A stretch of DNA of 64,000 bases from Paenilisteria riparia FSL S10-1204. GTDB taxonomy: Bacteria; Bacillota; Bacilli; Lactobacillales; Listeriaceae. Below the pieces are notes generated by a model, which saw only the letters and a program-made list of their open reading frames with translations, was not told where the DNA came from and searched no databases. How positions within the stretch are numbered: position 1 is the first letter of the stretch; the number at the start of each line of letters is the position of its first letter. The DNA is taken from assembly GCF_000525995.1 (NCBI RefSeq), contig NZ_AODL01000033.1, forward strand, positions 1 to 64,000, written 5' to 3'. The position numbers were made by a program, and so were the translations under genes. This document shows positions 25,226 to 33,558 of this stretch, one piece after another.

Positions 25226-26257
25226 ATGAAAAAAGTAATGATAGTGCTTGATACGCCCGCAGAAGCTATTAGAATATGTCCCGTTATCGACAAACTAAAA
25301 CAAATGCAATATACGCCAGTCGTTTTTATCTCCGAACAAGTAGAAACGGCTGGAGTAATGGATCAAATTTTGGCGTTGTTTAACGTAGAACCAAGTCATG
25401 TATTAAGCGCTGCATTAGAATCAAAGACGCTAAACCAACTCACGGCATATTCCTTGAACGAATTATCTAATACGATAAAACAAGAGCAAATCGATGCTAC
25501 AATCGTGTGTGGTAATACGCGAATCGCTTTTGTAGCAGCACTTGCTTCTTATTACAATGATATACGCGTGACACAAGTACAACCACCGGCAGGAAACGAC
25601 GACGAAGCCAGCGCTTTTTTGGGGAAAACCACAGAAGCATTGATGGCACCGCTAGCTACAAATCGGGTTTCTCTAGGGCTAGAACCAGCATTGTCCAAAA
25701 TAACCACGCTACCGTCGATCCATTTGCCAATCACAAATAGCGACACCAAGAAAATTGTTCTGTTTGACTACCTTGGCAAATCCAATCAAAGATCCATACT
25801 CGAAAAAAGCTTCCAAGCAATGAAGCATATTACCAATATATATAAAGAAGTTATTTTCGTTATCCCGATAAAATTAACTTCATTAGTCATGGAACTTGCA
25901 AATCAAATTTTAAAAGGCCGAAAGCAAATATATTTTGTGAAGCCATTTAATATTTTAGAATATCAAAGCTTTATGCGTCGCGCGTGGCTAGTGATGTCTG
26001 ATAATACGCGCTGTCTCGAAGAAGCGCAAATACTTGGTCTTCCGGCACTAATTATGAAGGGTTCGGGCAACATTGGTAGACACCAAGATCAAGGCGTTGG
26101 AACGGCAATTAATTTTTCCAAAGTACAAATTGTAAATTGGATGGAGCGACTGCTGCTGGATGCCGAATGTTACGAAACAATTAAGAATCGCCCATCATCA
26201 AAACCAAACACGCAATCCGTAGAACAAGTGATTGACTTATTGTTCCAAAATAGCTAG
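25226..26257 (+). CDS. WecB/MnaA-like fold, degenerate UDP-GlcNAc 2-epimerase relative
   Basis: The 343 residues follow the two-domain epimerase fold: start MKKVMIVLDTPAEAIRICPV, then IVCGNTRIAFVAALASYY, then VTQVQPPAG, and EYQSFMRRAWLVMSDN...EEAQILGLPALIM. Key residues of the active family appear replaced: GTRPE reads DTPAE, GDT reads GNT, VEAG reads VQPP, and HRREN reads DYLGK. ManNAc formation is unlikely. It may bind a nucleotide sugar or use another chemistry. It lies 37 bp behind the CA-like gene and 12 bp before the Crp gene. Confidence 0.72.
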   Translation: MKKVMIVLDTPAEAIRICPVIDKLKQMQYTPVVFISEQVETAGVMDQILALFNVEPSHVLSAALESKTLNQLTAYSLNELSNTIKQEQIDATIVCGNTRIAFVAALASYYNDIRVTQVQPPAGNDDEASAFLGKTTEALMAPLATNRVSLGLEPALSKITTLPSIHLPITNSDTKKIVLFDYLGKSNQRSILEKSFQAMKHITNIYKEVIFVIPIKLTSLVMELANQILKGRKQIYFVKPFNILEYQSFMRRAWLVMSDNTRCLEEAQILGLPALIMKGSGNIGRHQDQGVGTAINFSKVQIVNWMERLLLDAECYETIKNRPSSKPNTQSVEQVIDLLFQNS

Positions 26258-26269
26258 GAGGAGAACAAA

Positions 26270-26824
26270 ATGTACCACGATTGGCCAGAAATGACCTTTT
26301 CAGAGAAACAAGAAATTGAATTTCATTGCACAAATCACTTTTTTATTATTCGAAAAGGGATTATTGCGATGGAGAGTAAGGCTGGCACTGTCATCGATTA
26401 TTTAACTGTAGGCGATCTTATCGTCACTAATTTAATTGATGCCAATATTATTTTCTATGCAAAAACAGAGGTCCGGTTGGAAAAACGAGGCCTTAGCGCG
26501 GAGAGCGTGGATAGTTGCACCAACATGTATAACCGGCTTATGCTTGAGCGTTTGGATGAATACAAATGTGCGGCTCCAGCAAGATTAGGGCTTTGCCTGA
26601 AACGATTAGCTACTAAATTTGGAACATCAACAGAAAAAGGTACGCAAATTTTTCCAGCATTCACACAATATGACTTAGCGAATTATTGCAATCTAAAACG
26701 AGAATACGTTTCACTTTTATTGCGAAATTTAGTAGACGCAGGAGTCATCCGTGTTAGACCCAAGCCATGGTTAGTTTTAAATATGGATAAATTAGATGAC
26801 TATATTTTGAAAAATGGTTTCTGA
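26270..26824 (+). CDS. Crp/Fnr family regulator, short effector domain
   Basis: The 184-residue protein has a shortened cNMP-like barrel (NHFFIIRKGIIAMES, GTVIDYLTVGDLIV) and a C-terminal Crp HTH (FTQYDLANYCNLKREYVSLL, then LVDAGVIRVRPK). Typical family length is 210-240, so the N-terminal part is reduced. AGGAGGAG precedes the ATG. Its position inside the operon suggests it controls the surface island, in parallel with the Crp-like gene at 14498. Confidence 0.82.
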   Translation: MYHDWPEMTFSEKQEIEFHCTNHFFIIRKGIIAMESKAGTVIDYLTVGDLIVTNLIDANIIFYAKTEVRLEKRGLSAESVDSCTNMYNRLMLERLDEYKCAAPARLGLCLKRLATKFGTSTEKGTQIFPAFTQYDLANYCNLKREYVSLLLRNLVDAGVIRVRPKPWLVLNMDKLDDYILKNGF

Positions 26825-26845
26825 TTTGCACAAGGAGCACACACA

Positions 26846-27809
26846 ATGAAACAGATTTGTATTTTAATACCTACTTACAATGAGCAAGAAGCACTGCCTT
26901 ATCTTTACGAGCGACTAAATCGAATTACCAATCAACTAACCAATTATGCGTTTACCTTTTTATTTGTGAATGATGGTAGTACGGATGGTACGCTAACGAC
27001 AATTAAGAAACTAAAGCAACAAGATTACCGTGTCCGCTTCGTTAATTTATCACGCAATTATGGTAAAGAAATCGCGATGATTGCTGGATTTGACCACGTA
27101 TGCGCAGATGCCACCATTTTATTAGACGCCGATTTACAAGATCCACCAGAAATCATTGTTCAAATGTTGGAATATTGGGAATATGGTTATGAAGATGTGT
27201 ATGCCAAACGAATTTCCCGAAAAGGCGAAACATGGTTTAAAAAAATGGTCTTCCAAAAAATACTATGAAATCCTGCAAAAAATGGCGACAATTGATATTC
27301 CGAAAGACACAGGCGATTTTCGACTACTAGATAGGAAATGTGTTGAAGCATTAAAAGAAATAAGAGAATCACAACGCTACACAAAGGGTTTATTCAGCTT
27401 TGTGGGCTTTAAGAAAAAAGAAATCTTGTTTGAGCGTGATGCCCGTGTTGCGGGTTCCACCAAATGGAATTACAAAAAATTGTTTCAGTTAGCTATCGAC
27501 GGCATTACTTCTTTTTCTGTAGCGCCTTTACGACTAGCAAGCATCGCTGGGGCAAGCATTTTAGTCATCACGGTTTTGACGCTGTTATTTACTTTTATTG
27601 AGAGCCTTTTCCTAGGTAGAGCTCCAAGTGGAACTATGGGAATTATTACAGTAATCCTATTTTTAGGCGGGGTGCAATTGGTTAGCATCGGATTATTAGG
27701 TGAATACATCGGTCGCATCTTTATGGAGACAAAAAATCGACCGCTATATTTTGTTGAATCAAACACAGAACGAGTGATTCATCAAGACAAGTCACGAAAA
27801 ATCGGTTAA
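26846..27809 (+). CDS. GtrB/DPM-type family 2 glycosyltransferase (frameshifted as read)
   Basis: MKQICILIPTYNEQEALP opens a GT-A domain with VNDGSTDGT and LLDADLQDPPE (DxD). The tail has KDTGDFRLLDRKCVEAL, AGSTKWNYKKLFQLAIDG and two transmembrane helices (about 235-255 and 268-290), as in bactoprenyl-glucose synthases. The frame shifts at the A7 run 27239-27245; joined, the region reads ETWFKKWSSKKYYEIL. It should make a polyprenyl-phosphate sugar used by the GT39-like enzyme at 20556. Confidence 0.88.
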
Positions 27810-27821
27810 GGAGCAATGAAA

Positions 27822-28112
27822 ATGGACATCATAGAACATTTTTTACGAGTGGAGTTACAAAATCAAGTAGCTTACACAGAGATGTTGCAATTCGTGGCTT
27901 CACTCTACATCAGAAGCGGTGAGTTTGAAGGCGAAGAATATGTGATTCGCAAGCTGGATCATCTTAATTTTATCATCGCGCGAGAATATATAGGGCTTGA
28001 TGGGGAACGAGACATTAGCCGCCCTATCGTTATTAGTCGCCAAGCTTTGATTGCCAAAATAAACAGATACGTAGGAGCTCATGGGCTAGCACTTATTAAT
28101 GCGTGTGGGTGA
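27822..28112 (+). CDS. Small cytoplasmic protein, unknown
   Basis: The ATG at 27822 is chosen because AAGGAG lies eight bases upstream; 27816 would be too close. The 96-residue product is mixed helical (MDIIEHFLRVELQNQVAYTE, YVIRKLDHLNFIIAREY) with no membrane segment and no recognised motif. It is the last gene of the operon, 12 bp after the GtrB-like gene. Confidence 0.65.
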   Translation: MDIIEHFLRVELQNQVAYTEMLQFVASLYIRSGEFEGEEYVIRKLDHLNFIIAREYIGLDGERDISRPIVISRQALIAKINRYVGAHGLALINACG

Positions 28113-28140
28113 ACTACGAACATGAAATAATGTTATTTGT

Positions 28141-28184
28141 TACACCACGCCAAAGTTCGCCAATTCGCGTATTTTCGTGGTGTA
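28141..28184. terminator. Hairpin at the end of the surface-glycan operon
   Basis: TACACCACG (28141) pairs with CGTGGTGTA (28176-28184), with an inner GCGAA-like stem. Only a short T-rich tail follows. Confidence 0.55.
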
Positions 28185-28224
28185 TTAAATATAGAAACAA
28201 AATAAAAAACGGAGGATTTTACTA

Positions 28225-31200
28225 ATGAATAAAAACATTGTCAAAATTGCAGCAGGTACCATGATTGCATCAACTATCCTTGCTGGAAACACAGGATTAC
28301 CCTATAACGTAATGAAAGACCCAGTAGCACACGCTGCCACAACTAACGTGCACGGCGTACCGAAACCACCCATTGAAGTAATTAGTCTTCAAAATGGTAG
28401 TTTTGAGCAACCGGCAGTACCATACGGAGAATGGCAAACTTTCGATCAATCAGAAGTTCCAGGCTGGCAAACCACAGCATCTGATGGCTTAATCGAAATT
28501 CAAAACCATAATGAAGACAGGGATGCTGCGGATGGCGAGCAATATGCCGAGCTAAATGCATATGAAGCGTCTGCATTATACCAAGACATCGCGACCACAC
28601 CGGGCGCAAAAGTAAGATGGCAAGTCTCCCATCGCGGTAGACATACGACAGACACCGCAACAGTGAAATTCGGTGCACCAGGTAATTTGAAACTAATCGA
28701 TACGATGACAACATCTGTGGACGCTTGGAAAACTTACTCAGGAACCTATACTATTCCTGCGGGTCAAACCACGACGCGTTTTGAATTTGAAGCAGTCGGT
28801 GGCGATCCTACAAATGGTAACCTACTAGACAACATCGTTTTCGCAACGCAATCTTTCATCACTGTATCCGGCAACATCGACAAAACATCCGTGAAAAAAG
28901 ACAAAACAGCGACGTATTCTTTTGACGCTAAAAATGAAGGTGGAATGGCATCTCAAAAAACAACATTGTCCATCCCAATCCCACAAGAAGTAACCCTAGC
29001 CTCACCAAATGTTATGGTAGATGGCGTTTCTGTGGCAGGCTCCTATGACAGCAACACGCGCATTTTGTCCATCCCACTTGGAAGCATCACCAAAGACGCA
29101 ACAAAACATATCACATTCGATGTAAAAGGCGCAGTTGTAGCCAACAATGTCACAACACAGGCTACTGTAACCCATCAAGATTTAGGTTTTACAGATGAAG
29201 ATTACACGAACTATTCCAATGATGTGACTTTAAGTGTACTCGCGAACAATGCACCAACAATCACGGCAACGGATCATACACTGAAAAAAGGTGGCAAATT
29301 CGACCCAATGGCAGGCGTAAGCGCAACGGATCCTGAAGACGGCAATCTGAGCAGTAGTGTTAAAATCACAGCAAACGATGTTGACACAAGTAAAGAAGGC
29401 ATCTACCACGTGACTTACAGCGTAACCGACAGCGATGGCAATGTAACAACCAAACAAGTCACAGTAACAGTCACAAGCAACGACGCCCCAACGATTACAG
29501 CAACAGATCACACACTGAAAAAAGGCGCTAAGTTTGACCCAATGGCAGACGTATCAGCAGAGGATGCAGAAGACGGCAATTTAACAAAAGACATCAAAAT
29601 CACAGCAAACGACGTCGACACAAGTAAAGAAGGCGTCTACCACATAACTTACAGCGTTACTGACAGCGACAACAATACGACAACCAAACAAATCACAGTA
29701 ACAGTAACAAGCAATGACGTTCCAACTATCGAAGCAACAGACCACACACTGAAAAAAGGAACAGCATTTGACCCAATGTCTGAAGTAAGCGCAACAGATA
29801 AAGAAGACGGAGATTTAACAAAAGACATCCAAATCACAGCAAACGACGTCGACACAAGTAAAGAAGGCGTCTACCACGTAACTTACAGCGTTACTGACAG
29901 CGACAACAACACGACAACCAAACAAATCACAGTAACAGTAACAAGCAATGACGTTCCGACTATCGAAGCAACAGATCACACACTGAAAAAAGGAACAGCA
30001 TTTGACCCGATGTCTGAAGTAAGCGCAACAGATAAAGAAGACGGCAATTTAACAAAAGACATCCAAATCACAGCAAACGACGTCGACACAAGTAAAGAAG
30101 GCGTCTACCACGTAACTTACAGCGTTACTGACAGCGACAACAACACGACAACCAAACAAATCACAGTAACAGTTACAAGCAATGACGCACCAATTATCAC
30201 AGCAACGGACAAAACACTAAAACGAGGCGACACATTCGACGCCCTAGCTGAAGTAAGCGCAACAGATAGAGAAGACGGAGACCTAACAAGCGACATTCAA
30301 ATAATCGCAAACGACGTCAATCCCGACCAAGAAGGCGTTTATTCTGTCACATATAGCGTAACCGACAGTGACAACAACACGACAACCAAGCAAATCACAG
30401 TAACAGTTACAAGTAACGAACTACCAGTCATTCTAGCTACAGACCACACAATCAAAAAAGGAAGCAATTTTGATCCAATGTCCGAAGTAAGTGCCACAGA
30501 CAAAGAAGACGGCGATTTAACAAACGCAATCAAAATCACAGCAAATGATGTAAACACAAACCAAGAAGGTATTTATCAAATCACGTACAGCGTAACCGAT
30601 AGCGATAACAACACGACAACTAAGAATATCACTGTCATAGTAACAAGCAACGAAAAACCAACTATCCAAGCAGAAGACCAAACCATCAAAAAAGGCACTG
30701 AGTTTGATCCAATCGCAGATGTAACCGCAACAGACCAAGAAGATGGTGACCTAACAAAAACAATCAAAGTCATTCGAAACACAGTAGACACAACAAAAGA
30801 AGGCGTGTACCAAGTTTCCTACGAAGTCATCGATAGCGACGGCAACATTGCGTACAAAACTATCACAGTAACTGTAACATCAAACGAAAAACCAACAATT
30901 ACAGCAGAAGACCAAGTGATTACAGTAGGCGATAATTTCGACCCACAACAACTAGCAACAAGTAGTGACCAAGAAGACGGTGATCTCACAAAACAAATCG
31001 AAATCATCAGCAACACAGTAGACACATCGCAACCAGGCACTTACAAAGTGGTTTACCGTGTAACCGACAGCGACAATAACACAGTGGAAAAAACGATTAC
31101 CGTAACAGTACTACCAAAAGCTGCGGAAATCACACCTCCACCAGCAACACCAGAAATTACACCAGTCGTACCAGTAAAAACACAGATTATTACACCGGTA

Positions 31201-31359
31201 GAATACAACACAAGCATCATCACTCCGGATAACACACCAATCGTAACTCAGACAGCATCAGAACTACCAACAACCGGAGATCAATCAACAAAAACACCAA
31301 TCGTGCTAGGTGGCGCCCTAATATCTTTAGCGTACTTCCTATTCAGACGTAAAAAATAA
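28225..31359 (+). CDS. LPXTG-anchored multi-Ig adhesin
   Basis: The 1,044-residue protein has a signal peptide (cleavage near AHAAT), a jelly-roll-like N-domain opening NGSFEQPAVPYGEWQTFD (DUF642/CBM-like, about 50-210) and a DUF11-like domain (about 212-335). Eight Ig-like DUF5011-type repeats of about 76 residues follow, each with ATDHTLKKGxxFDPM, DxEDGxLT and VTYSVTDSD. The end is LPTTGDQ, a hydrophobic segment and RRKK, a standard sortase signal. Repeats 3 and 4 are almost identical in DNA. AACGGAGGA precedes the start. Probably a surface adhesin binding glycans. Confidence 0.93.
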   Translation: MNKNIVKIAAGTMIASTILAGNTGLPYNVMKDPVAHAATTNVHGVPKPPIEVISLQNGSFEQPAVPYGEWQTFDQSEVPGWQTTASDGLIEIQNHNEDRDAADGEQYAELNAYEASALYQDIATTPGAKVRWQVSHRGRHTTDTATVKFGAPGNLKLIDTMTTSVDAWKTYSGTYTIPAGQTTTRFEFEAVGGDPTNGNLLDNIVFATQSFITVSGNIDKTSVKKDKTATYSFDAKNEGGMASQKTTLSIPIPQEVTLASPNVMVDGVSVAGSYDSNTRILSIPLGSITKDATKHITFDVKGAVVANNVTTQATVTHQDLGFTDEDYTNYSNDVTLSVLANNAPTITATDHTLKKGGKFDPMAGVSATDPEDGNLSSSVKITANDVDTSKEGIYHVTYSVTDSDGNVTTKQVTVTVTSNDAPTITATDHTLKKGAKFDPMADVSAEDAEDGNLTKDIKITANDVDTSKEGVYHITYSVTDSDNNTTTKQITVTVTSNDVPTIEATDHTLKKGTAFDPMSEVSATDKEDGDLTKDIQITANDVDTSKEGVYHVTYSVTDSDNNTTTKQITVTVTSNDVPTIEATDHTLKKGTAFDPMSEVSATDKEDGNLTKDIQITANDVDTSKEGVYHVTYSVTDSDNNTTTKQITVTVTSNDAPIITATDKTLKRGDTFDALAEVSATDREDGDLTSDIQIIANDVNPDQEGVYSVTYSVTDSDNNTTTKQITVTVTSNELPVILATDHTIKKGSNFDPMSEVSATDKEDGDLTNAIKITANDVNTNQEGIYQITYSVTDSDNNTTTKNITVIVTSNEKPTIQAEDQTIKKGTEFDPIADVTATDQEDGDLTKTIKVIRNTVDTTKEGVYQVSYEVIDSDGNIAYKTITVTVTSNEKPTITAEDQVITVGDNFDPQQLATSSDQEDGDLTKQIEIISNTVDTSQPGTYKVVYRVTDSDNNTVEKTITVTVLPKAAEITPPPATPEITPVVPVKTQIITPVEYNTSIITPDNTPIVTQTASELPTTGDQSTKTPIVLGGALISLAYFLFRRKK

Positions 31360-31364
31360 CAAAA

Positions 31365-31417
31365 AAACTCCCTTGCTAAGAAGCGTAATAGTTCACGCCT
31401 TCCTAGCGAGGGAGTTT
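31365..31417. terminator. Bidirectional terminator between convergent genes
   Basis: AAACTCCCTTGCTA pairs with TAGCGAGGGAGTTT, flanked by A and T runs. It serves the adhesin on the plus strand and the coiled-coil gene on the minus strand. Confidence 0.9.
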
Positions 31418-31421
31418 TATA

Positions 31422-32006
31422 TTATTGATATTTATTATAGAGTGTATCCGCCTTATCGCGTAGTTCTTTCATGTCTTGACGAGCTTTTATTAGCTTCTCG
31501 TCAGATTCATTTTTTGCCGTGCTTAGTTGTGTAATCTGCGTATTCAAAGCATCTACTTGTGCTTTATACTGATCTCTTTCTGATTTCAACTGATTGATAG
31601 TGTTGTTTAATTGTGTAATCGAGCCATTTATTTGCCCAATTTGCGTGTTTAAAGCACTAATATCTGTATTTTTTTGATTCACTTCACTTTGTTTGCTTTG
31701 CAGTTCTCCTATTTTGGCATTCACTTCTTGTTGTTTTACAGTAATTTGATTATCTTTATCAGTTAATTGGCCTTTTAGCTGAGTGATTTGATTCGTTAAG
31801 TCATTGATTTTCTGGGTGTTATCTTGCTTCGATTGATTCAGTTGACCAATTTTCTGATCCGCCCAATCAAGCACCTCAGAAATCCGAGCTTTGTCACTTT
31901 CACCGCCCCATAACACAGCACTTGCACCAAGCACAAGTGTACTCGTCCCCAATACCATCAACGCCACCAACGCAACAATACTAACTTTTTTCATTTTACG
32001 CATCAT
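31422..32006 (-). CDS. Secreted coiled-coil protein
   Basis: The 194-residue protein has a signal peptide or signal anchor (VALVALMVLGTSTLVLGASA). About 130 residues of uninterrupted heptads follow, rich in Gln, Asn and Leu (LNTQIGQINGSITQLNN). GAGGGG lies seven bases before the ATG. No catalytic domain is visible. It should form an extended rod outside the membrane. Role unknown. Confidence 0.8.
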   Translation of the reverse strand: MMRKMKKVSIVALVALMVLGTSTLVLGASAVLWGGESDKARISEVLDWADQKIGQLNQSKQDNTQKINDLTNQITQLKGQLTDKDNQITVKQQEVNAKIGELQSKQSEVNQKNTDISALNTQIGQINGSITQLNNTINQLKSERDQYKAQVDALNTQITQLSTAKNESDEKLIKARQDMKELRDKADTLYNKYQ

Positions 32007-32296
32007 TTTTCAACCCCTCAATATTTATAATATTCAAAAATGAAGTAATGAGCTATGTAATGCGATGTCAGAAAAAGTAACATTTTCTGGAATCCTTTCA
32101 TTAGATTATATATCAATACACGTATAAAAGTAAACAAAAATTAAATAAAAGTTTATTCAGAATGTTACGCATTTAATATCATTAATCTTTCAAATGTTAA
32201 GTTTATGTAAATACGCCTGTGGTATGATATAGAATGAGCAAGAAATATGGTACAATAAAAGCTAGCTCTGACTAAAATATAGGACGTGATAGATTC

Positions 32297-32962
32297 GTGG
32301 AGATTATTAAAGCGCTGATTAGCTTTATTATTCATATTGATCAGCACCTTGTAGAAATTATCAATACATTTGGCATTTGGACGTATGTCATTATTTTCTT
32401 AATTGTATTTATTGAAACGGGACTTGTTATATTTCCGTTCTTGCCGGGAGATTCTTTGCTATTTGCAGCGGGAGCATTGGCAGTATTACCTGGTTCAGAC
32501 TTGAATATTTTTATATTACTTATTGTACTATGGGTCGCTGCAGTTATTGGTGATACAGTCAACTACCACATCGGTAAGAAGATTGGAACCTCCATTCCAC
32601 CTGATAGCTGGCTTGGCAAAGTGATTAATCAAGAGAAAATGGATAAAGCCGAAGCATTTTTCAACAAACACGGTGGAAAAACCATTTTTATCGCTAGATT
32701 CATGCCTTTCATCCGCACATTTGCACCATTTGTAGCTGGTGCTAGCCGTATGAATTACCGCTATTTCTTGAATTACAACGTTTTAGGCGCGACGGTCTGG
32801 GTATTACTTTGTACATTAGCGGGTTATTTCTTCGGGAATATTCCGATTGTTAAAGAGAACTTCTCGCTCGTTGTACTAGGAATCATCTTCGTTTCCATCT
32901 TGCCAATGATCTTTTCCTTCATTAAGAGCAAAATGGACAACAAGAAAGCTAAATCAAAATAA
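32297..32962 (+). CDS. DedA-family membrane protein
   Basis: GTG start at 32297. The 221 residues have the DedA signature: FIETGLVIFPFLPGDSLLF, GDTVNYHIGKKIG, and GGKTIFIARFMPFIRTFAP with the conserved arginines, followed by FVAGASRMNY. The family includes lipid-carrier translocases (undecaprenyl phosphate recycling, UptA) and proton-linked envelope proteins. It is monocistronic with its own terminator. Confidence 0.9.
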   Translation: MEIIKALISFIIHIDQHLVEIINTFGIWTYVIIFLIVFIETGLVIFPFLPGDSLLFAAGALAVLPGSDLNIFILLIVLWVAAVIGDTVNYHIGKKIGTSIPPDSWLGKVINQEKMDKAEAFFNKHGGKTIFIARFMPFIRTFAPFVAGASRMNYRYFLNYNVLGATVWVLLCTLAGYFFGNIPIVKENFSLVVLGIIFVSILPMIFSFIKSKMDNKKAKSK

Positions 32963-32969
32963 GAAACCA

Positions 32970-33000
32970 AAGCTGGGCGATTGTGCCTGGCTTTTTTTTT
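32970..33000 (+). terminator. Terminator after the DedA gene
   Basis: AAGCTGGGC pairs with GCCTGGCTT across ATTGT and is followed by a run of T residues. Confidence 0.85.
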
Positions 33001-33380
33001 AAGGTATGATGTATAGCTATGGAAGTATCCTTCTAAGGGCAATTGGACCGAGTGTTGACGCGGTTACCTCAAGCACAGGTATAGGCTGTTTGTTTCTGCT
33101 GCTTCTTTTTATACAATTAGAATTCAAAGTGTAGGTGACAATAATGTATATTAAAATGGGCCGATTTATTGCGTATTTTAATAAACTTTTTCTAACGATT
33201 GTATTATTAGATTTATTTGGCTCCAGACCAGTTAATTATAAATATTATATAATCTATATTAAGAAAGATTTAACTTTAAATAACACTATAATGTAATGTG
33301 TGTAAAATAAAACCATTGCGTGTAATTGCTGTGTGTAATGATAATGCTATTATAAATGCTGTTGTCAGCGCTTTCTTTGT

Positions 33381-33397
33381 TGGCATGATACTTGCAA
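33381..33397 (+). promoter_or_regulatory. Sigma-54 (RpoN) promoter of the chitinase gene
   Basis: TTGGCATGATACTTGCAA (33380-33397) matches the -24/-12 consensus YTGGCACGRNNNTTGCW in all but one fixed position, with exact GG-N10-GC spacing. Transcription would begin near 33407, leaving a leader of about 150 nt before the chitinase. The preceding 33001-33379 is AT-rich, with no gene seen, and could hold an activator site. Confidence 0.65.
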
Positions 33398-33442
33398 TAC
33401 TGTTTAGTGTTCAGAATTCAGTAATGTGAAAAAGGGGGAAGC

Positions 33443-33487
33443 ATGGAAGAAGCCCGAATTCTGGCGCTAATTGTAGATGGAATTTAG
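33443..33487 (+). CDS. Possible 14-residue leader peptide upstream of chitinase
   Basis: ATG at 33443 with AAAGGGGG five to six bases upstream opens MEEARILALIVDGI. It lies within the predicted sigma-54 transcript. A leader peptide or a site for translational control is possible, but unproven. Confidence 0.3.
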   Translation: MEEARILALIVDGI

Positions 33488-33558
33488 CAAAATACAAGTC
33501 ACAGAGTAAGAAGGTACACCAGTTACGAAGAACGCGAAAAAATAAAAGAGGTGAAGAA

